Positions 1 through 8,655 of a stretch of DNA of 64,000 nt are shown piece after piece. This stretch comes from Microbacterium murale (GTDB lineage Bacteria; Actinomycetota; Actinomycetes; Actinomycetales; Microbacteriaceae). Made by a program: the position numbers and the translations under genes. The stretch spans positions 372,001 through 436,000 of the forward strand of contig NZ_BMCM01000002.1 of NCBI RefSeq assembly GCF_014635185.1, in the 5' to 3' direction. A model generated the notes under the pieces. That model was not told the origin of the DNA and did no database searches. It saw nothing but the letters and a program-made list of their open reading frames with translations. The first letter of the stretch is position 1, and every line of letters starts with the position of its first letter.

Positions 1-54
1 GCCGTGCACATCAACCTCGGCGAGGTCCACAACCCCGTCTTCGGAAAGCAGTGA
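1..54 (+). CDS. C-terminal end of a probable aldehyde dehydrogenase (HpaE-like), partial
   Basis: Only the last 17 codons are present, ending in NPVFGKQ and a TGA at 52-54. An aldehyde dehydrogenase acting on 5-carboxymethyl-2-hydroxymuconate semialdehyde (HpaE) normally sits next to hpaD, and short tails ending in a proline-x-phenylalanine-glycine pattern are common in that family. The stop lies 10 bases before hpaD, so the two are probably co-transcribed. The identity rests mainly on gene order; the visible piece is too short to prove it. Confidence 0.45.
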   Translation, partial: AVHINLGEVHNPVFGKQ

Positions 55-64
55 GGACGCTGAC

Positions 65-1228
65 ATGACCAATCGTGAAGACATGACCCTGACGTCCTCT
101 GGCTACTACGTCAGCCAGGAGGCGCCGATCGAGACGGACAACCCGGTCGCGACGCCGAAGGCCACGCCGCCCGACATCCTCCGCTGCGCGTACATGGAGC
201 TCGTGGTCACCGACCTCGCGGCATCCCGCCAGTTCTACGTCGACATCCTCGGCCTGTACGTCACGGAAGAGGACGACGAGGCGATCTACCTGCGCTCCAC
301 CGAGGAGTTCATCCACCATAACCTGGTACTGCGCGCGGGTCCGATCGCCGCGGTGCGGGCGTTCTCGTACCGCGTGCGCACTGCAGAGGACCTCGACCGC
401 GCCGTCGAGTTCTACTCAGAACTGGGCTGCGATGTTCGCCGCGAAGCGGACGGGTTCGTCAAGGGCATCGGCGACTCGGTGCGCGTGGTCGACCCGCTCG
501 GCTTCCCGTACGAGTTCTTCTTCCAGGCCGATCACGTCGAGCGGATGTCGTGGCGCTACGACCTGCACACCCCCGGCGAGCTCGTCCGACTGGACCACTT
601 CAACCAGGTCACCCCCGACGTGCCGCGCGCGGTGAAGTACATGCAGGATCTGGGGTTCCGCGTCACGGAGGACATCCAGGACGAGGCGGGCACGGTGTAT
701 GCGGCGTGGATGCGACGCAAACCCACCGTGCACGACACGGCCATGACAGGCGGCGACGGACCGCGCATGCATCACGTGTGCTTCGCCACGCACGAGAAGC
801 ACAACATCCTGGCGATCTGCGACAAGCTCGGAGCCCTCCGCCGCTCCGACGCGATCGAGCGCGGCCCTGGCCGCCACGGCGTCTCGAACGCGTTCTACCT
901 GTACCTGCGCGATCCAGACGGGCACCGCGTCGAGGTCTACACGCAGGACTACTACACCGGTGACCCCGACAACCCCGTCGTCACCTGGGATGTGCACGAC
1001 AACCAGCGCCGCGACTGGTGGGGCAACCCTGTCGTCCCGTCCTGGTACACCGAGGCGTCGCTCGTGCTCGACCTGGACGGCAACCCGCAGCCCGTCGTCG
1101 CTCGCACCGACGACAGCGAGATGGCGGTCACGATCGGCGCCGACGGATTCTCGTACACTCGTCCCGACGACGAGACCGCGATGCCCGAGTACAAGCAGGG
1201 CGAGTACAAGCTCGGCCACCAGCTTTAG
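65..1228 (+). CDS. hpaD: 3,4-dihydroxyphenylacetate (homoprotocatechuate) 2,3-dioxygenase
   Basis: Extradiol ring-cleaving dioxygenase of the vicinal oxygen chelate fold, 387 residues, cytoplasmic. It opens homoprotocatechuate between C2 and C3 to give 5-carboxymethyl-2-hydroxymuconate semialdehyde. The sequence closely follows the Brevibacterium/Arthrobacter enzyme. The three metal-ligand motifs are visible in order: RLDHFNQV (His), RMHHVCF (His) and HRVEVY (Glu), as are the GPGRHGVSNAFYLY and DNQRRDWWGNPVVPSW blocks. The N-terminus carries about 15 extra residues compared with the Brevibacterium protein. The start at 65 has GAGGA 7 bases upstream; a second in-frame ATG at 86 would give a length nearer the family norm. 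It is the central gene of the hpaE-D-H-I run. Confidence 0.97.
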   Translation: MTNREDMTLTSSGYYVSQEAPIETDNPVATPKATPPDILRCAYMELVVTDLAASRQFYVDILGLYVTEEDDEAIYLRSTEEFIHHNLVLRAGPIAAVRAFSYRVRTAEDLDRAVEFYSELGCDVRREADGFVKGIGDSVRVVDPLGFPYEFFFQADHVERMSWRYDLHTPGELVRLDHFNQVTPDVPRAVKYMQDLGFRVTEDIQDEAGTVYAAWMRRKPTVHDTAMTGGDGPRMHHVCFATHEKHNILAICDKLGALRRSDAIERGPGRHGVSNAFYLYLRDPDGHRVEVYTQDYYTGDPDNPVVTWDVHDNQRRDWWGNPVVPSWYTEASLVLDLDGNPQPVVARTDDSEMAVTIGADGFSYTRPDDETAMPEYKQGEYKLGHQL

Positions 1229-1236
1229 GAGACCGG

Positions 1237-2022
1237 ATGCTGTCAACCGAAGTCATCGCGCGGATCGCGGACGAGCTCGCGGAGGCGGAGCGCACCAACG
1301 GCGTCATTCCGAGGATCACGTCGCGGTTCCCGGATGCCACGATCGAGGACTCGTATGCGATCCAGGGCGTGTGGCGAGACAAGAACCTCGCTGCCGGGCG
1401 ACGCCTCGTGGGTCGCAAGATCGGTCTGACGTCCAAGGCGATGCAGCAGGCGACCGGGATCACCGAGCCCGACTACGGCGTCATGTTCGACGACACCGTG
1501 TACGCATCAGGGTCGGACATCCCGTTCGACGACTTCTCGAATGTGCGCATCGAGGTCGAGCTCGCGTTCGTGCTCAAGCATCCGCTTGAGGGTCCGGACT
1601 GCACACTCGACGATGCTCTCGCCGCGATCGACTACGCGGTTCCCGCTCTCGAGGTGCTGAACTCGCACATCGAACTGGAAGGCCGCACGATCGTCGACAC
1701 GATCAGCGACAACGCCGCCTACGGCGCGATGGTGCTCGGCGATGTGCACAAGAGGCCGGACGAGATCGATCTGCGCTGGGTACCAGGCGTGCTCTCCCGC
1801 AACGGTGAGATCGAGGAGACCGGTGTCGCCGCAGGCGTTCTCGGGCACCCCGCGACCGGAGTGGCGTGGTTGGCGAACAAGTTCCACCAGCACGGCGCCA
1901 GGCTCGAGGCCGGAGAGATCGTCCTCGCCGGCTCGTTCACACGGCCCATGTGGGTGTCGAAGGGCGACGACGTGCGCTGCGACTACGGAGAGATGGGAAT
2001 CATCGAATGCCGATTCATCTAG
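1237..2022 (+). CDS. hpaH: 2-oxo-hept-4-ene-1,7-dioate hydratase
   Basis: Hydratase of the fumarylacetoacetate hydrolase-related family (2-oxopent-4-enoate hydratase type), 261 residues, close to the 267 of E. coli HpaH. It adds water to 2-oxohept-4-ene-1,7-dioate to give 4-hydroxy-2-oxoheptanedioate, the step before HpaI. Visible family features are GRKIGLTSKAMQ near residue 65, the acidic cluster IEVELAFVL, and ALEVLNSHI. The ATG at 1237 has AGGAGA directly upstream, overlapping the hpaD stop. The open frame runs further upstream, but that part overlaps hpaD and has no start signal. The 3' end overlaps hpaI by 16 bases, which suggests translational coupling. Confidence 0.93.
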   Translation: MLSTEVIARIADELAEAERTNGVIPRITSRFPDATIEDSYAIQGVWRDKNLAAGRRLVGRKIGLTSKAMQQATGITEPDYGVMFDDTVYASGSDIPFDDFSNVRIEVELAFVLKHPLEGPDCTLDDALAAIDYAVPALEVLNSHIELEGRTIVDTISDNAAYGAMVLGDVHKRPDEIDLRWVPGVLSRNGEIEETGVAAGVLGHPATGVAWLANKFHQHGARLEAGEIVLAGSFTRPMWVSKGDDVRCDYGEMGIIECRFI

Positions 2023-2816
2023 AACCCGCGCCCTCGTTCCGCGACCGGCTCGTTGCGACCGAGCGTCCGCTCGTGGGCGCATGGATCTGCTCCGGCAGCC
2101 CGATCGCCGCCGAGATCGTCGCGGGGTCGGGACTCGACTGGACGCTGATCGACGGCGAGCACAGCCCCATCGGGCTGGAGTCGACTCTGGCGCTGCTGCA
2201 GGCCGTGGCGCCGTACCCGATCACTCCGGTCGTGCGCGTGCCGTCGGCGGATCCCACGTGGATCAAGCAGGTCCTCGACGTGGGTGCGCAGAACCTTCTC
2301 ATACCGATGGTGAACACCGCTGCGGATGCTGCGGCCGCCGCCGCCGCGACCCGCTACCCGCCGCGCGGCATCCGCGGAGTCGGCAGCGCGCTCGCGCGCG
2401 CCGGCCAGTTCAACCGCATCGAGGACTACCTGCAGCGCGCCCACGAGATCACTTCCCTGACCGTGCAGATCGAGACGGATGCCGCGGTGCAGAACGCCCG
2501 CGAGATCGCGGAGGTCGACGGGGTGGATGCCGTCTTCATCGGGCCGAGCGATCTGGCGGCATCGATGGGACTGCTGGGTCAGCAGGAGCATCCCGATGTC
2601 GTCGCCGCAGTGGAGCAGACGATCGCCACTGTGCGAGATGCGGGAAAGCCCGTCGGCGTCAACGCATTCGCTCCGGCGACCGCCCGCCGGTACCTCGATG
2701 CCGGGGCGTCCTTCGTACTCGTCGCAGCAGATGTGTCGATCCTGGCGCGGGCGACCGAGAAGCTCGCGTCGGACTGGATCGCCGATGCCGATACGACGCA
2801 GCGCGCCGGCTACTGA
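2007..2816 (+). CDS. hpaI: 4-hydroxy-2-oxoheptane-1,7-dioate aldolase
   Basis: Class II metal-dependent pyruvate aldolase of the HpcH/HpaI family, 269 residues. It splits 4-hydroxy-2-oxoheptanedioate to pyruvate and succinate semialdehyde, the last step of the pathway. The catalytic motif LIDGEHSP (base His), the metal-binding Glu in VQIETDAAV and Asp in FIGPSDLAASMG are all present. The ATG at 2007 lies inside the end of hpaH, and the nearby GGAGAGATGGGA stretch could serve as ribosome binding site. The stop is 3 bases from the stop of the convergent transporter gene, with no obvious hairpin between them. Confidence 0.95.
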   Translation: MPIHLEPAPSFRDRLVATERPLVGAWICSGSPIAAEIVAGSGLDWTLIDGEHSPIGLESTLALLQAVAPYPITPVVRVPSADPTWIKQVLDVGAQNLLIPMVNTAADAAAAAAATRYPPRGIRGVGSALARAGQFNRIEDYLQRAHEITSLTVQIETDAAVQNAREIAEVDGVDAVFIGPSDLAASMGLLGQQEHPDVVAAVEQTIATVRDAGKPVGVNAFAPATARRYLDAGASFVLVAADVSILARATEKLASDWIADADTTQRAGY

Positions 2817-2819
2817 GGT

Positions 2820-4184
2820 CTACAGGCTCACGAGCACCAGCGTCACAGCCATGACGACGCCGGAGCCGAGCAGAGTGACGAAGGTGTACCCGAGGATGTC
2901 ACGCATCTTCAGCCCCGCAATAGCAAGGACGGGGAGTGCCCAGAACGGCTGAATCATGTTGGTCCACTGGTCGCCGTAGGCGACAGCCATCACGGCGATC
3001 GAAGGGTCGACTCCGAGCTGGTTCGCGGCATCAAGCATGATCGGACCCTGCACTGCGAATTGGCCGCCGCCGGATGGAACGAAGAAATTGACGATGCCAG
3101 CCGACAGCAGCGCCAGTACCCCGAAGGTGACCGGTGTCGCGATCGACACGAACGCATCCGAGAACAGTGCGATCAGTCCGGAGCTCGACATGATCCCCAG
3201 GATTCCGGCGTACAACGGGAACTGCACGAGGATCTCACCCACGTTCGAAGCAGCTTTCTTCGTCAGGTGGATCAGCTCGAACGGGCTTCGCACGAGCAGC
3301 AGTATGAGCGCCAGGAACGACCAGTTCACGATGTCGAGTGTGAGGGTTCCACCCTGGGCGAAATGCACGATCAGATAGACCACGAGCCCCGCGCCCACGA
3401 TCGTCGTCAGGACGCGAGAGGCGTCGATGCGATCAGCCGGCGTGACGACTTCGTCGTCGTACTCGTCGGTCGCCTCTGATCCGACGGTCACCGGCAGCTC
3501 GTAGATCGGGTCGTTCTTCTTCGGTCTGATGAGGTACATCAGGACGCCGACGACGACGATCACACCGAGCGCCGCCAACATGTTCCAGGTCGAGAACGTC
3601 GTTTCGGTGATGGGCAGCACGTCACCGTCGAGGCTTGGCGCGAGAAACGAGTCCGGCGTCGCCGCAGTCAGCGGGCCTGAGCCGGAGTACCCCATGTGCC
3701 AGACCACGAAACCGGAATAACCTGCGGCGACCAGCAACGGGAAATGCACCTTCAGACCGCGCCGCCGAGCTTCGACAGCGATCTCGCGGGCGAGCAGCGT
3801 GCCGACTATAAGGCCGAGCCCCCACGTGATGAGACTGGCGACTGCCGCGATCACGAACACGAACACATACGCGAAACCGGCGTTGCTCGGCACTCGCGCG
3901 AGTCCGCGCAGCAGTTTCTGCACCGGGCGCGTGTTCGCAAGCATGTATCCGAGCAGCAGAATGAGGCACATCTGCGTCATGAAGGCGAGTAAACCGGCGA
4001 GTCCGTCTCCCCAGCCCTTAACGACGTCGATCGGACTGGCCTGCGTGAGCGTCATGGCAAGGACAGCCACGATCAGCGTGAGAACTATGGCGAACGTGAG
4101 GGCGGAGGGGATCCACCTCTCCAGAAACCGGTTGATCGGGCGCATCACGCCGCGAGAGCTGTGCTTCTGCGTCGTCTGAGACAC
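2820..4184 (-). CDS. AtoE/short-chain fatty acid transporter family membrane protein
   Basis: Polytopic inner-membrane protein of 454 residues, the usual length for the AtoE (SCFA_trans) family, with about 10-12 hydrophobic segments and a hydrophilic loop near residues 225-255. The GYSGFVVWHMGYSGSGPLTAAT and GGGQFAVQGPIMLDAA blocks are typical of the family, which includes E. coli AtoE. Family members are assigned to uptake of short-chain fatty acids or small carboxylates; the substrate cannot be read from sequence. AAGGAG precedes the ATG. It converges on the hpa operon, so a role in supplying an organic acid is possible, but position is the only link. Confidence 0.85.
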   Translation of the reverse strand: MSQTTQKHSSRGVMRPINRFLERWIPSALTFAIVLTLIVAVLAMTLTQASPIDVVKGWGDGLAGLLAFMTQMCLILLLGYMLANTRPVQKLLRGLARVPSNAGFAYVFVFVIAAVASLITWGLGLIVGTLLAREIAVEARRRGLKVHFPLLVAAGYSGFVVWHMGYSGSGPLTAATPDSFLAPSLDGDVLPITETTFSTWNMLAALGVIVVVGVLMYLIRPKKNDPIYELPVTVGSEATDEYDDEVVTPADRIDASRVLTTIVGAGLVVYLIVHFAQGGTLTLDIVNWSFLALILLLVRSPFELIHLTKKAASNVGEILVQFPLYAGILGIMSSSGLIALFSDAFVSIATPVTFGVLALLSAGIVNFFVPSGGGQFAVQGPIMLDAANQLGVDPSIAVMAVAYGDQWTNMIQPFWALPVLAIAGLKMRDILGYTFVTLLGSGVVMAVTLVLVSL

Positions 4185-4328
4185 GTTGAACTCCTTCGTC
4201 CGGTGGCTGAATTGGCTTCACCATAGCAACGCGGCAGCGTCGGGCGAGGCAGCGAACCAGGAGGGTCGCCCCGGGCACCGTCCGAGCATGCGACCAATCC
4301 GATTCTGCGATGGTTCCGGACAACCCTC

Positions 4329-4347
4329 GTGGGACGAAACGTCTCAC
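4329..4347. promoter_or_regulatory. inverted repeat upstream of the small secreted protein
   Basis: GTGGGACG-aaa-CGTCTCAC, arms matching at 7 of 8 positions, lies 25 bases before the start at 4373. It could be an operator or a leader hairpin; no adjacent regulator explains it. The rest of the gap 4185-4372 shows nothing else I can name. Confidence 0.3.
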
Positions 4348-4372
4348 GTCACGAAACTGAAGGAGACATCTC

Positions 4373-4930
4373 ATGCGAAACAAGAATCGACTCGGATTGC
4401 TCACCACCGCTGGAGCCGGAGTCGCGGCTCTCGCGCTCACCGGGTTCGCTCTCCCCGCTACAGCCGATGATGGCTCTAGCTCGGTTGACGACTCGACGAC
4501 CTCGACCGACGTCAGCGGCTCGACCGACGCGATCCAGGACATCGTCCGCGATCTGATCCTCGCCAGCGGCAATGACACGTCCACCGGCGACATCGGTCTT
4601 GACGGACCGCTCGTCGAGGGACCGGTCGTGAGTGACATCGGCAACGGTGCCATCCTGTCGGGTAACGACACCCCGATCGCCTCCGGCAACGAAGTCTCCG
4701 GCAACGAGGTCTCCGCGCCCGTCGGCTCGGGCAACGAGGTCTCGGCACCTGTAGAGGCTCCGATCGAGGCGCCCGTCGAGGCGCCCGTCGACGCACCGGT
4801 CGGCTCAGGCAACGACACCACGGTCGATGCACCGGTCGAGTCCGACAACGACACCGGCCTGTCGCTGGACGACATCGGCGGCGACATCGGCGCCGACGTC
4901 GACAGCCTGGTGAGCGGTCTTCTCGACTGA
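4373..4930 (+). CDS. small secreted acidic low-complexity protein, function unknown
   Basis: 185 residues. A signal peptide is clear: RNKNR, a hydrophobic stretch LLTTAGAGVAALALTGFAL, then a likely cleavage after PATA (about residue 31). The mature part is strongly acidic, has no Cys, and is built from irregular short repeats: SGNDT or SGNEV occurs about seven times, and VEAP/IEAP/VDAP units follow one another near residues 125-145. It ends in an amphipathic DDIGGDIGADVDSLVSGLLD segment. No enzyme motif and no sortase signal are visible. AAGGAGA lies 8 bases before the ATG, and a strong hairpin follows the stop, so it is probably a single-gene transcript. I do not recognise the family; an abundant secreted or wall-associated protein is a guess. 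Confidence 0.75.
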   Translation: MRNKNRLGLLTTAGAGVAALALTGFALPATADDGSSSVDDSTTSTDVSGSTDAIQDIVRDLILASGNDTSTGDIGLDGPLVEGPVVSDIGNGAILSGNDTPIASGNEVSGNEVSAPVGSGNEVSAPVEAPIEAPVEAPVDAPVGSGNDTTVDAPVESDNDTGLSLDDIGGDIGADVDSLVSGLLD

Positions 4931-4945
4931 TCTCGTGCCAACCCC

Positions 4946-4981
4946 AGAGCCCGTCCGCACATTCATGTGCGGGCGGGCTCT
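4946..4981. terminator. bidirectional hairpin terminator
   Basis: A 16-bp stem with one G-T wobble around a TTCA loop. It begins 15 bases after the stop of the secreted protein gene, and its last base falls in the stop codon of the convergent ROK gene, so it can serve both. There is no long T run, as is usual in high-GC actinobacteria. Confidence 0.8.
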
Positions 4982-6165
4982 CACACCTTGAGCGCGCCGA
5001 GCGTCCGCGCCGGATCCTTGAGCAGTGACGCGAATGCGGCCTCCGCGGCACCGATCAGGAGGCGATCGGCACCCAACGCGGCGGGGCGAATCTCCACCTG
5101 TTCGCCGGGTGCGGCGAGCGCGTTCGCCCGCACGTCGGCGGAGAAGCTCCCCGGGTCGCTGCCGATCAGCATGCCGAGGAACCCGCCGAGCACGATCATC
5201 GAGGGATTGAGGACGTTCACGGCGTTGGCGAGCGTCGCGGCCAGGATCCGCCTCTGCCGATCGATCTCCTCGGAGACAGCCGCGTCCTCCACCTCGGCGA
5301 GCGCTGCGGCGAGCACCGGGTCATCGACTGCTCCGAGGCCGGTCACGTGCAGCAGTCTCGCCCGGTTCACCTCATCCTCGAGCGTCCCTGCCCTGGTGCG
5401 TCGGTCGGCCTCGGCGGGGATGCTCGGACGGGTCTGACCCCACTCGCCGGCGTATCCGCCCGCTCCGGCGATGAGCGTGCCGTTCAGGATGAGACCGCCG
5501 CCGATGCCGCTGGCTCCGCCGTTGAGGTAGACGACGTTGCGATGCTCCCGAGCCGCGCCGAACAGCCGCTCCGCGCGCGCGCCGAGCGAGGCGTCATTGT
5601 CGATCGCCACCGACAGCCCGAGCCGCTGAGCGAGTGGCGAGCGGATGTCGGCCTCGTGCCAGCCCAAGTGCGGCGCCAGACGCACCAGCCCGTCCTCGAC
5701 GCGGACGAGACCAGGCACGGCCACGCCGATCCCGACGAACCGGCTCGCGGCCAGTGGACCGGCCCGCCACCCCCCGACCTCGCGCGCGACCACGTCGACG
5801 ACGTCATCGACGCTCGGAGGCTGCGCGCACTCCACTCGAGTTCGCTCGCGGACCCGCCCGGAAAGAGCGACCGCGCCGATCTCGATCGCGTCGACCTCGG
5901 GGTTCACCGCGATCGCCATGACTTCATCACCTGCTGCGACGATCGGCGACGGCCTGCCGACCCGTCGCGTGGGGTCGGGATCCTGCTCGAAGACGAGCCC
6001 GCTCGATGCCAGCTCCGCGACCAGATCGGCCACCGTCGAGCGGTTCAGCCCCGTCTCCGCAGTGATCACGGCACGCGAACGCGGGCCGAGCTGGTGCACG
6101 AGTCGCAGCACCTCGCCGAGGTTCGCCGCGCGCACGCGTTCGACGCTCGATGCCCGTTCCGCCAT
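4981..6165 (-). CDS. ROK-family transcriptional regulator (XylR/NagC type)
   Basis: 394 residues. The N-terminal winged helix-turn-helix covers about residues 15-70 (GPRSRAVITAETGLNRSTVADLVAELASSGLV), followed by a ROK sugar-kinase-like domain with IAIDNDASLGARAERLFG and GGLILNGTLIAGAGGYAGEWG. The usual cysteine cluster of ROK kinases is not obvious, so this is a regulator and not a kinase. GGGGGA precedes the ATG. It stands directly downstream of the GH3-CUT1 operon on the same strand and shares a block with xylA-xylB. The likely job is control of xylose or xyloside genes, perhaps through the palindrome at 13080-13094; that link is inferred. Confidence 0.88.
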   Translation of the reverse strand: MAERASSVERVRAANLGEVLRLVHQLGPRSRAVITAETGLNRSTVADLVAELASSGLVFEQDPDPTRRVGRPSPIVAAGDEVMAIAVNPEVDAIEIGAVALSGRVRERTRVECAQPPSVDDVVDVVAREVGGWRAGPLAASRFVGIGVAVPGLVRVEDGLVRLAPHLGWHEADIRSPLAQRLGLSVAIDNDASLGARAERLFGAAREHRNVVYLNGGASGIGGGLILNGTLIAGAGGYAGEWGQTRPSIPAEADRRTRAGTLEDEVNRARLLHVTGLGAVDDPVLAAALAEVEDAAVSEEIDRQRRILAATLANAVNVLNPSMIVLGGFLGMLIGSDPGSFSADVRANALAAPGEQVEIRPAALGADRLLIGAAEAAFASLLKDPARTLGALKV

Positions 6166-6227
6166 CGTGTCCCCCGCCGCTCCCGATTATGTTGCTCATG
6201 ACACGATATCCGGTCGGCACCGATCAC

Positions 6228-8648
6228 TCAGCGCGGCGCGTAGTCGAAACTTTCGGATGCCGCGTCAGATGTCACCGCGGACGCCTCGACTTCGGCCGTG
6301 GCCCGCCGCGGATCAGCCGTCGTGAGCATATGCGCGGCGCCCGTGACGGCGAGCGTCGAGCGTGCCGTCGCGGTGCCGGCGGCCTCGGTCGCTGCCGCAT
6401 CCGCGCCGACCCACACCTCGACATCGCCCGGCTCGACGACGCGCGTCATGGACCGGTCGCTGAAGGCGAACCGCTGAGTGGGTACCGAGAACCTCACCAT
6501 CGCGGACTGCCCCGGTTCGAGCCTCACCCGATGGAAGGCCAGCAACTGCGCGACAGGGCGCGACACCGATGCGACGACGTCCCGGCCGTAGAGCTGCACG
6601 ACCTCGTCCACTGTGCGCGCCCCGGTGTTGGCGACCTCGACCGCTGCGGCGAAGGATTCACCGGCGGTCACCTCCGCATCGACGACGAGCCCGCCGTACG
6701 CGACCTGCGAATAGGAGAGGCCGAAACCGAACGGGCGCACCGGCGTGGGGTCGGTGGCCGTGACATCCGATGCCCCGCCGAGCCGCGGATGCAGGTACGT
6801 GTACGGCTGCGCGCCCGCCGCACGCGGGAGCGAGACCGGCAGCCTCCCCGACGGATTGACCCGCCCGGAGAGCACTCCGGAGAGCGCCGCCGCTCCCTCT
6901 TCGCCGGGGAAGAACGTCTGCAGCACTGCGGCAGGGCGGCGTTCGCCGTCCAGCGCCCAGCCGATCGCGTACGGCCGGCCCGTCAGTGCGATCATCACGA
7001 CCGGCGTGCCGGTCGCGACGACGGCCTCGACGAGTTCACGCTGCACACCCGGCAGCTCCAACGTCTCCGAGTCGTTGCCCTCGCCGACGGTGCCACGGCC
7101 GAACAGACCGGCCTGATCTCCGACGACGACGACCGCCACATCCGCACCGGCGGCCGCCGCGACGGCCTCGTCGAATCCGGAGCGGTCCTCGCCCTGCACG
7201 TCTGCACCCCTGGCGTACACGACGTCTGTGCTCCTGCCGACCTCGGCTTCGAAAGCCTCCAGGAACGTAGGGATCTCGAACCCGATCTCGAACCCCGGGT
7301 GATGCGCGAGCACGTGGTTGGCGAACGAGTAGCACCCCATCAGTGCTTCGGCCCGGTGCGCGTTCGGGCCGATCACGGCGATCCGCGACGATACGGCCGA
7401 CGCGCCGGATGCCCCGGCGAGCGGCAGCACACCGTCGTTCGACAGCAGCACGATCGATTCTTCCGCGAGGCGCCGCGCGATGTCGCGGTGCCGGGGCGAG
7501 TCCAGGTCGATCTCACTCGGCGACTCATCCTCGAACGCGTCGGGATCGAGCAGCCCGAGCTCCTCCTTCTGCGCCAGTGCGCGCAGGACCGCACGATCGA
7601 CGAATGCCTCGTCGAACTCGCCGGCGCGGATGCGCTCCGCGAGCGGCGCGAGATACGCATCACCGGTGGGCAGCTCGATGTCGATCCCTGCAGTCAGCGC
7701 AGCGGCCGCCGCTTCGCCGCGGTCGGCGGCGATCGCATGCATGACCTCGAGGAACGCGACGGCGAAATAGTCGGCGACGACCACGCCGTCGAAGCCCCAG
7801 CGTCCACGCAGCAGGTCGGTCAGGTACTCCTCGCTCGAGCCGAGCGGCACGCCGTCGATCTCCGCGTAGGAGTTCATGACGGAGCGAGCGCCGCCGTCGA
7901 ACAGCGCCATCTCGAACGGGGGCAGGAACACGTCGGCGACCTCGCGCGGTCCGGCGGAGACCGGCGCGTGGTTGCGCCCCGCGCGCGAGCCCGAGTAGCC
8001 GACGAAGTGCTTCAGAGTGGCGTGCACTCCTGCGGACTGCAGCCCGGCGACGTACGAGGTGGCGAGCACGCCGACGACGTAGGGGTCCTCCGCGATGCAC
8101 TCGTCCACGCGCCCCCAGCGCGGGTCGCGGATCACGTCGAGCACCGGTGCGAGGCCCTGATGGATGCCGAGCTCGCGCATGGAATCGCCGATCGACGCAG
8201 CCATCTCGTGGACGAGGTCCGGGTCGAAGGATGCTCCCCAGGCCAGCGGTGTGGGGAAGGCCGCAGCCTTCCATGCCGCCAGGCCCGTGAGGCACTCCTC
8301 GTGCACCAGTGCGGGGATCCCCAGCCTCGTCTCGCGCTTGAGCCGCCGCTGCTCCTGCCAGAGCCAGGCAGCCCGCTCGACCGGTTCGACCGGACGCGTG
8401 CCGTACACGCGGGTGTAGTGGCCCAGACCGTTCCTGGTCACATCCTCGAGGTGACCGGCATCCTTCTGGCCCGCCGCCATCTCCGACTGCATCGGGGCGA
8501 CCACGCCGTTCTGGTCGAGCCAGTACCCGACGATCTGCGCGAGCTTCTCGTCGAGAGTCATCTGCGCGTGCAATGCACGGACGCGCTCGGACACTGCGGG
8601 CATGGCGGGAACTCCCGCCGTCGAATCCGACACGGATCTCTCTTTCAT
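6228..8648 (-). CDS. GH3 family beta-glycosidase (beta-glucosidase or beta-xylosidase)
   Basis: 806 residues with no signal peptide, so it acts in the cytoplasm on imported oligosaccharides. The GH3 N-terminal barrel covers about residues 30-370, with KHF at 212-214 and the nucleophile Asp near 293 in GFDGVVVADY. The alpha/beta sandwich (about 395-640) carries GEGNDSETLELPG near 522-534, which holds the candidate acid/base Glu. A fibronectin-III-like domain follows from about 640. The ATG at 8648 has a poor ribosome binding site; a GTG at 8633 preceded by GAGAG may be the real start. It is the last gene of the SBP-permease-permease-GH3 run and lies near xylAB, so a xyloside or cello-type substrate is likely. 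Confidence 0.92.
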   Translation of the reverse strand: MKERSVSDSTAGVPAMPAVSERVRALHAQMTLDEKLAQIVGYWLDQNGVVAPMQSEMAAGQKDAGHLEDVTRNGLGHYTRVYGTRPVEPVERAAWLWQEQRRLKRETRLGIPALVHEECLTGLAAWKAAAFPTPLAWGASFDPDLVHEMAASIGDSMRELGIHQGLAPVLDVIRDPRWGRVDECIAEDPYVVGVLATSYVAGLQSAGVHATLKHFVGYSGSRAGRNHAPVSAGPREVADVFLPPFEMALFDGGARSVMNSYAEIDGVPLGSSEEYLTDLLRGRWGFDGVVVADYFAVAFLEVMHAIAADRGEAAAAALTAGIDIELPTGDAYLAPLAERIRAGEFDEAFVDRAVLRALAQKEELGLLDPDAFEDESPSEIDLDSPRHRDIARRLAEESIVLLSNDGVLPLAGASGASAVSSRIAVIGPNAHRAEALMGCYSFANHVLAHHPGFEIGFEIPTFLEAFEAEVGRSTDVVYARGADVQGEDRSGFDEAVAAAAGADVAVVVVGDQAGLFGRGTVGEGNDSETLELPGVQRELVEAVVATGTPVVMIALTGRPYAIGWALDGERRPAAVLQTFFPGEEGAAALSGVLSGRVNPSGRLPVSLPRAAGAQPYTYLHPRLGGASDVTATDPTPVRPFGFGLSYSQVAYGGLVVDAEVTAGESFAAAVEVANTGARTVDEVVQLYGRDVVASVSRPVAQLLAFHRVRLEPGQSAMVRFSVPTQRFAFSDRSMTRVVEPGDVEVWVGADAAATEAAGTATARSTLAVTGAAHMLTTADPRRATAEVEASAVTSDAASESFDYAPR

Positions 8649-8655
8649 TTTCAGT

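Noticed and set aside
4185..4372. Riboswitch upstream of the small secreted protein
   Set aside because: Only one short imperfect inverted repeat is visible and no known aptamer consensus fits.
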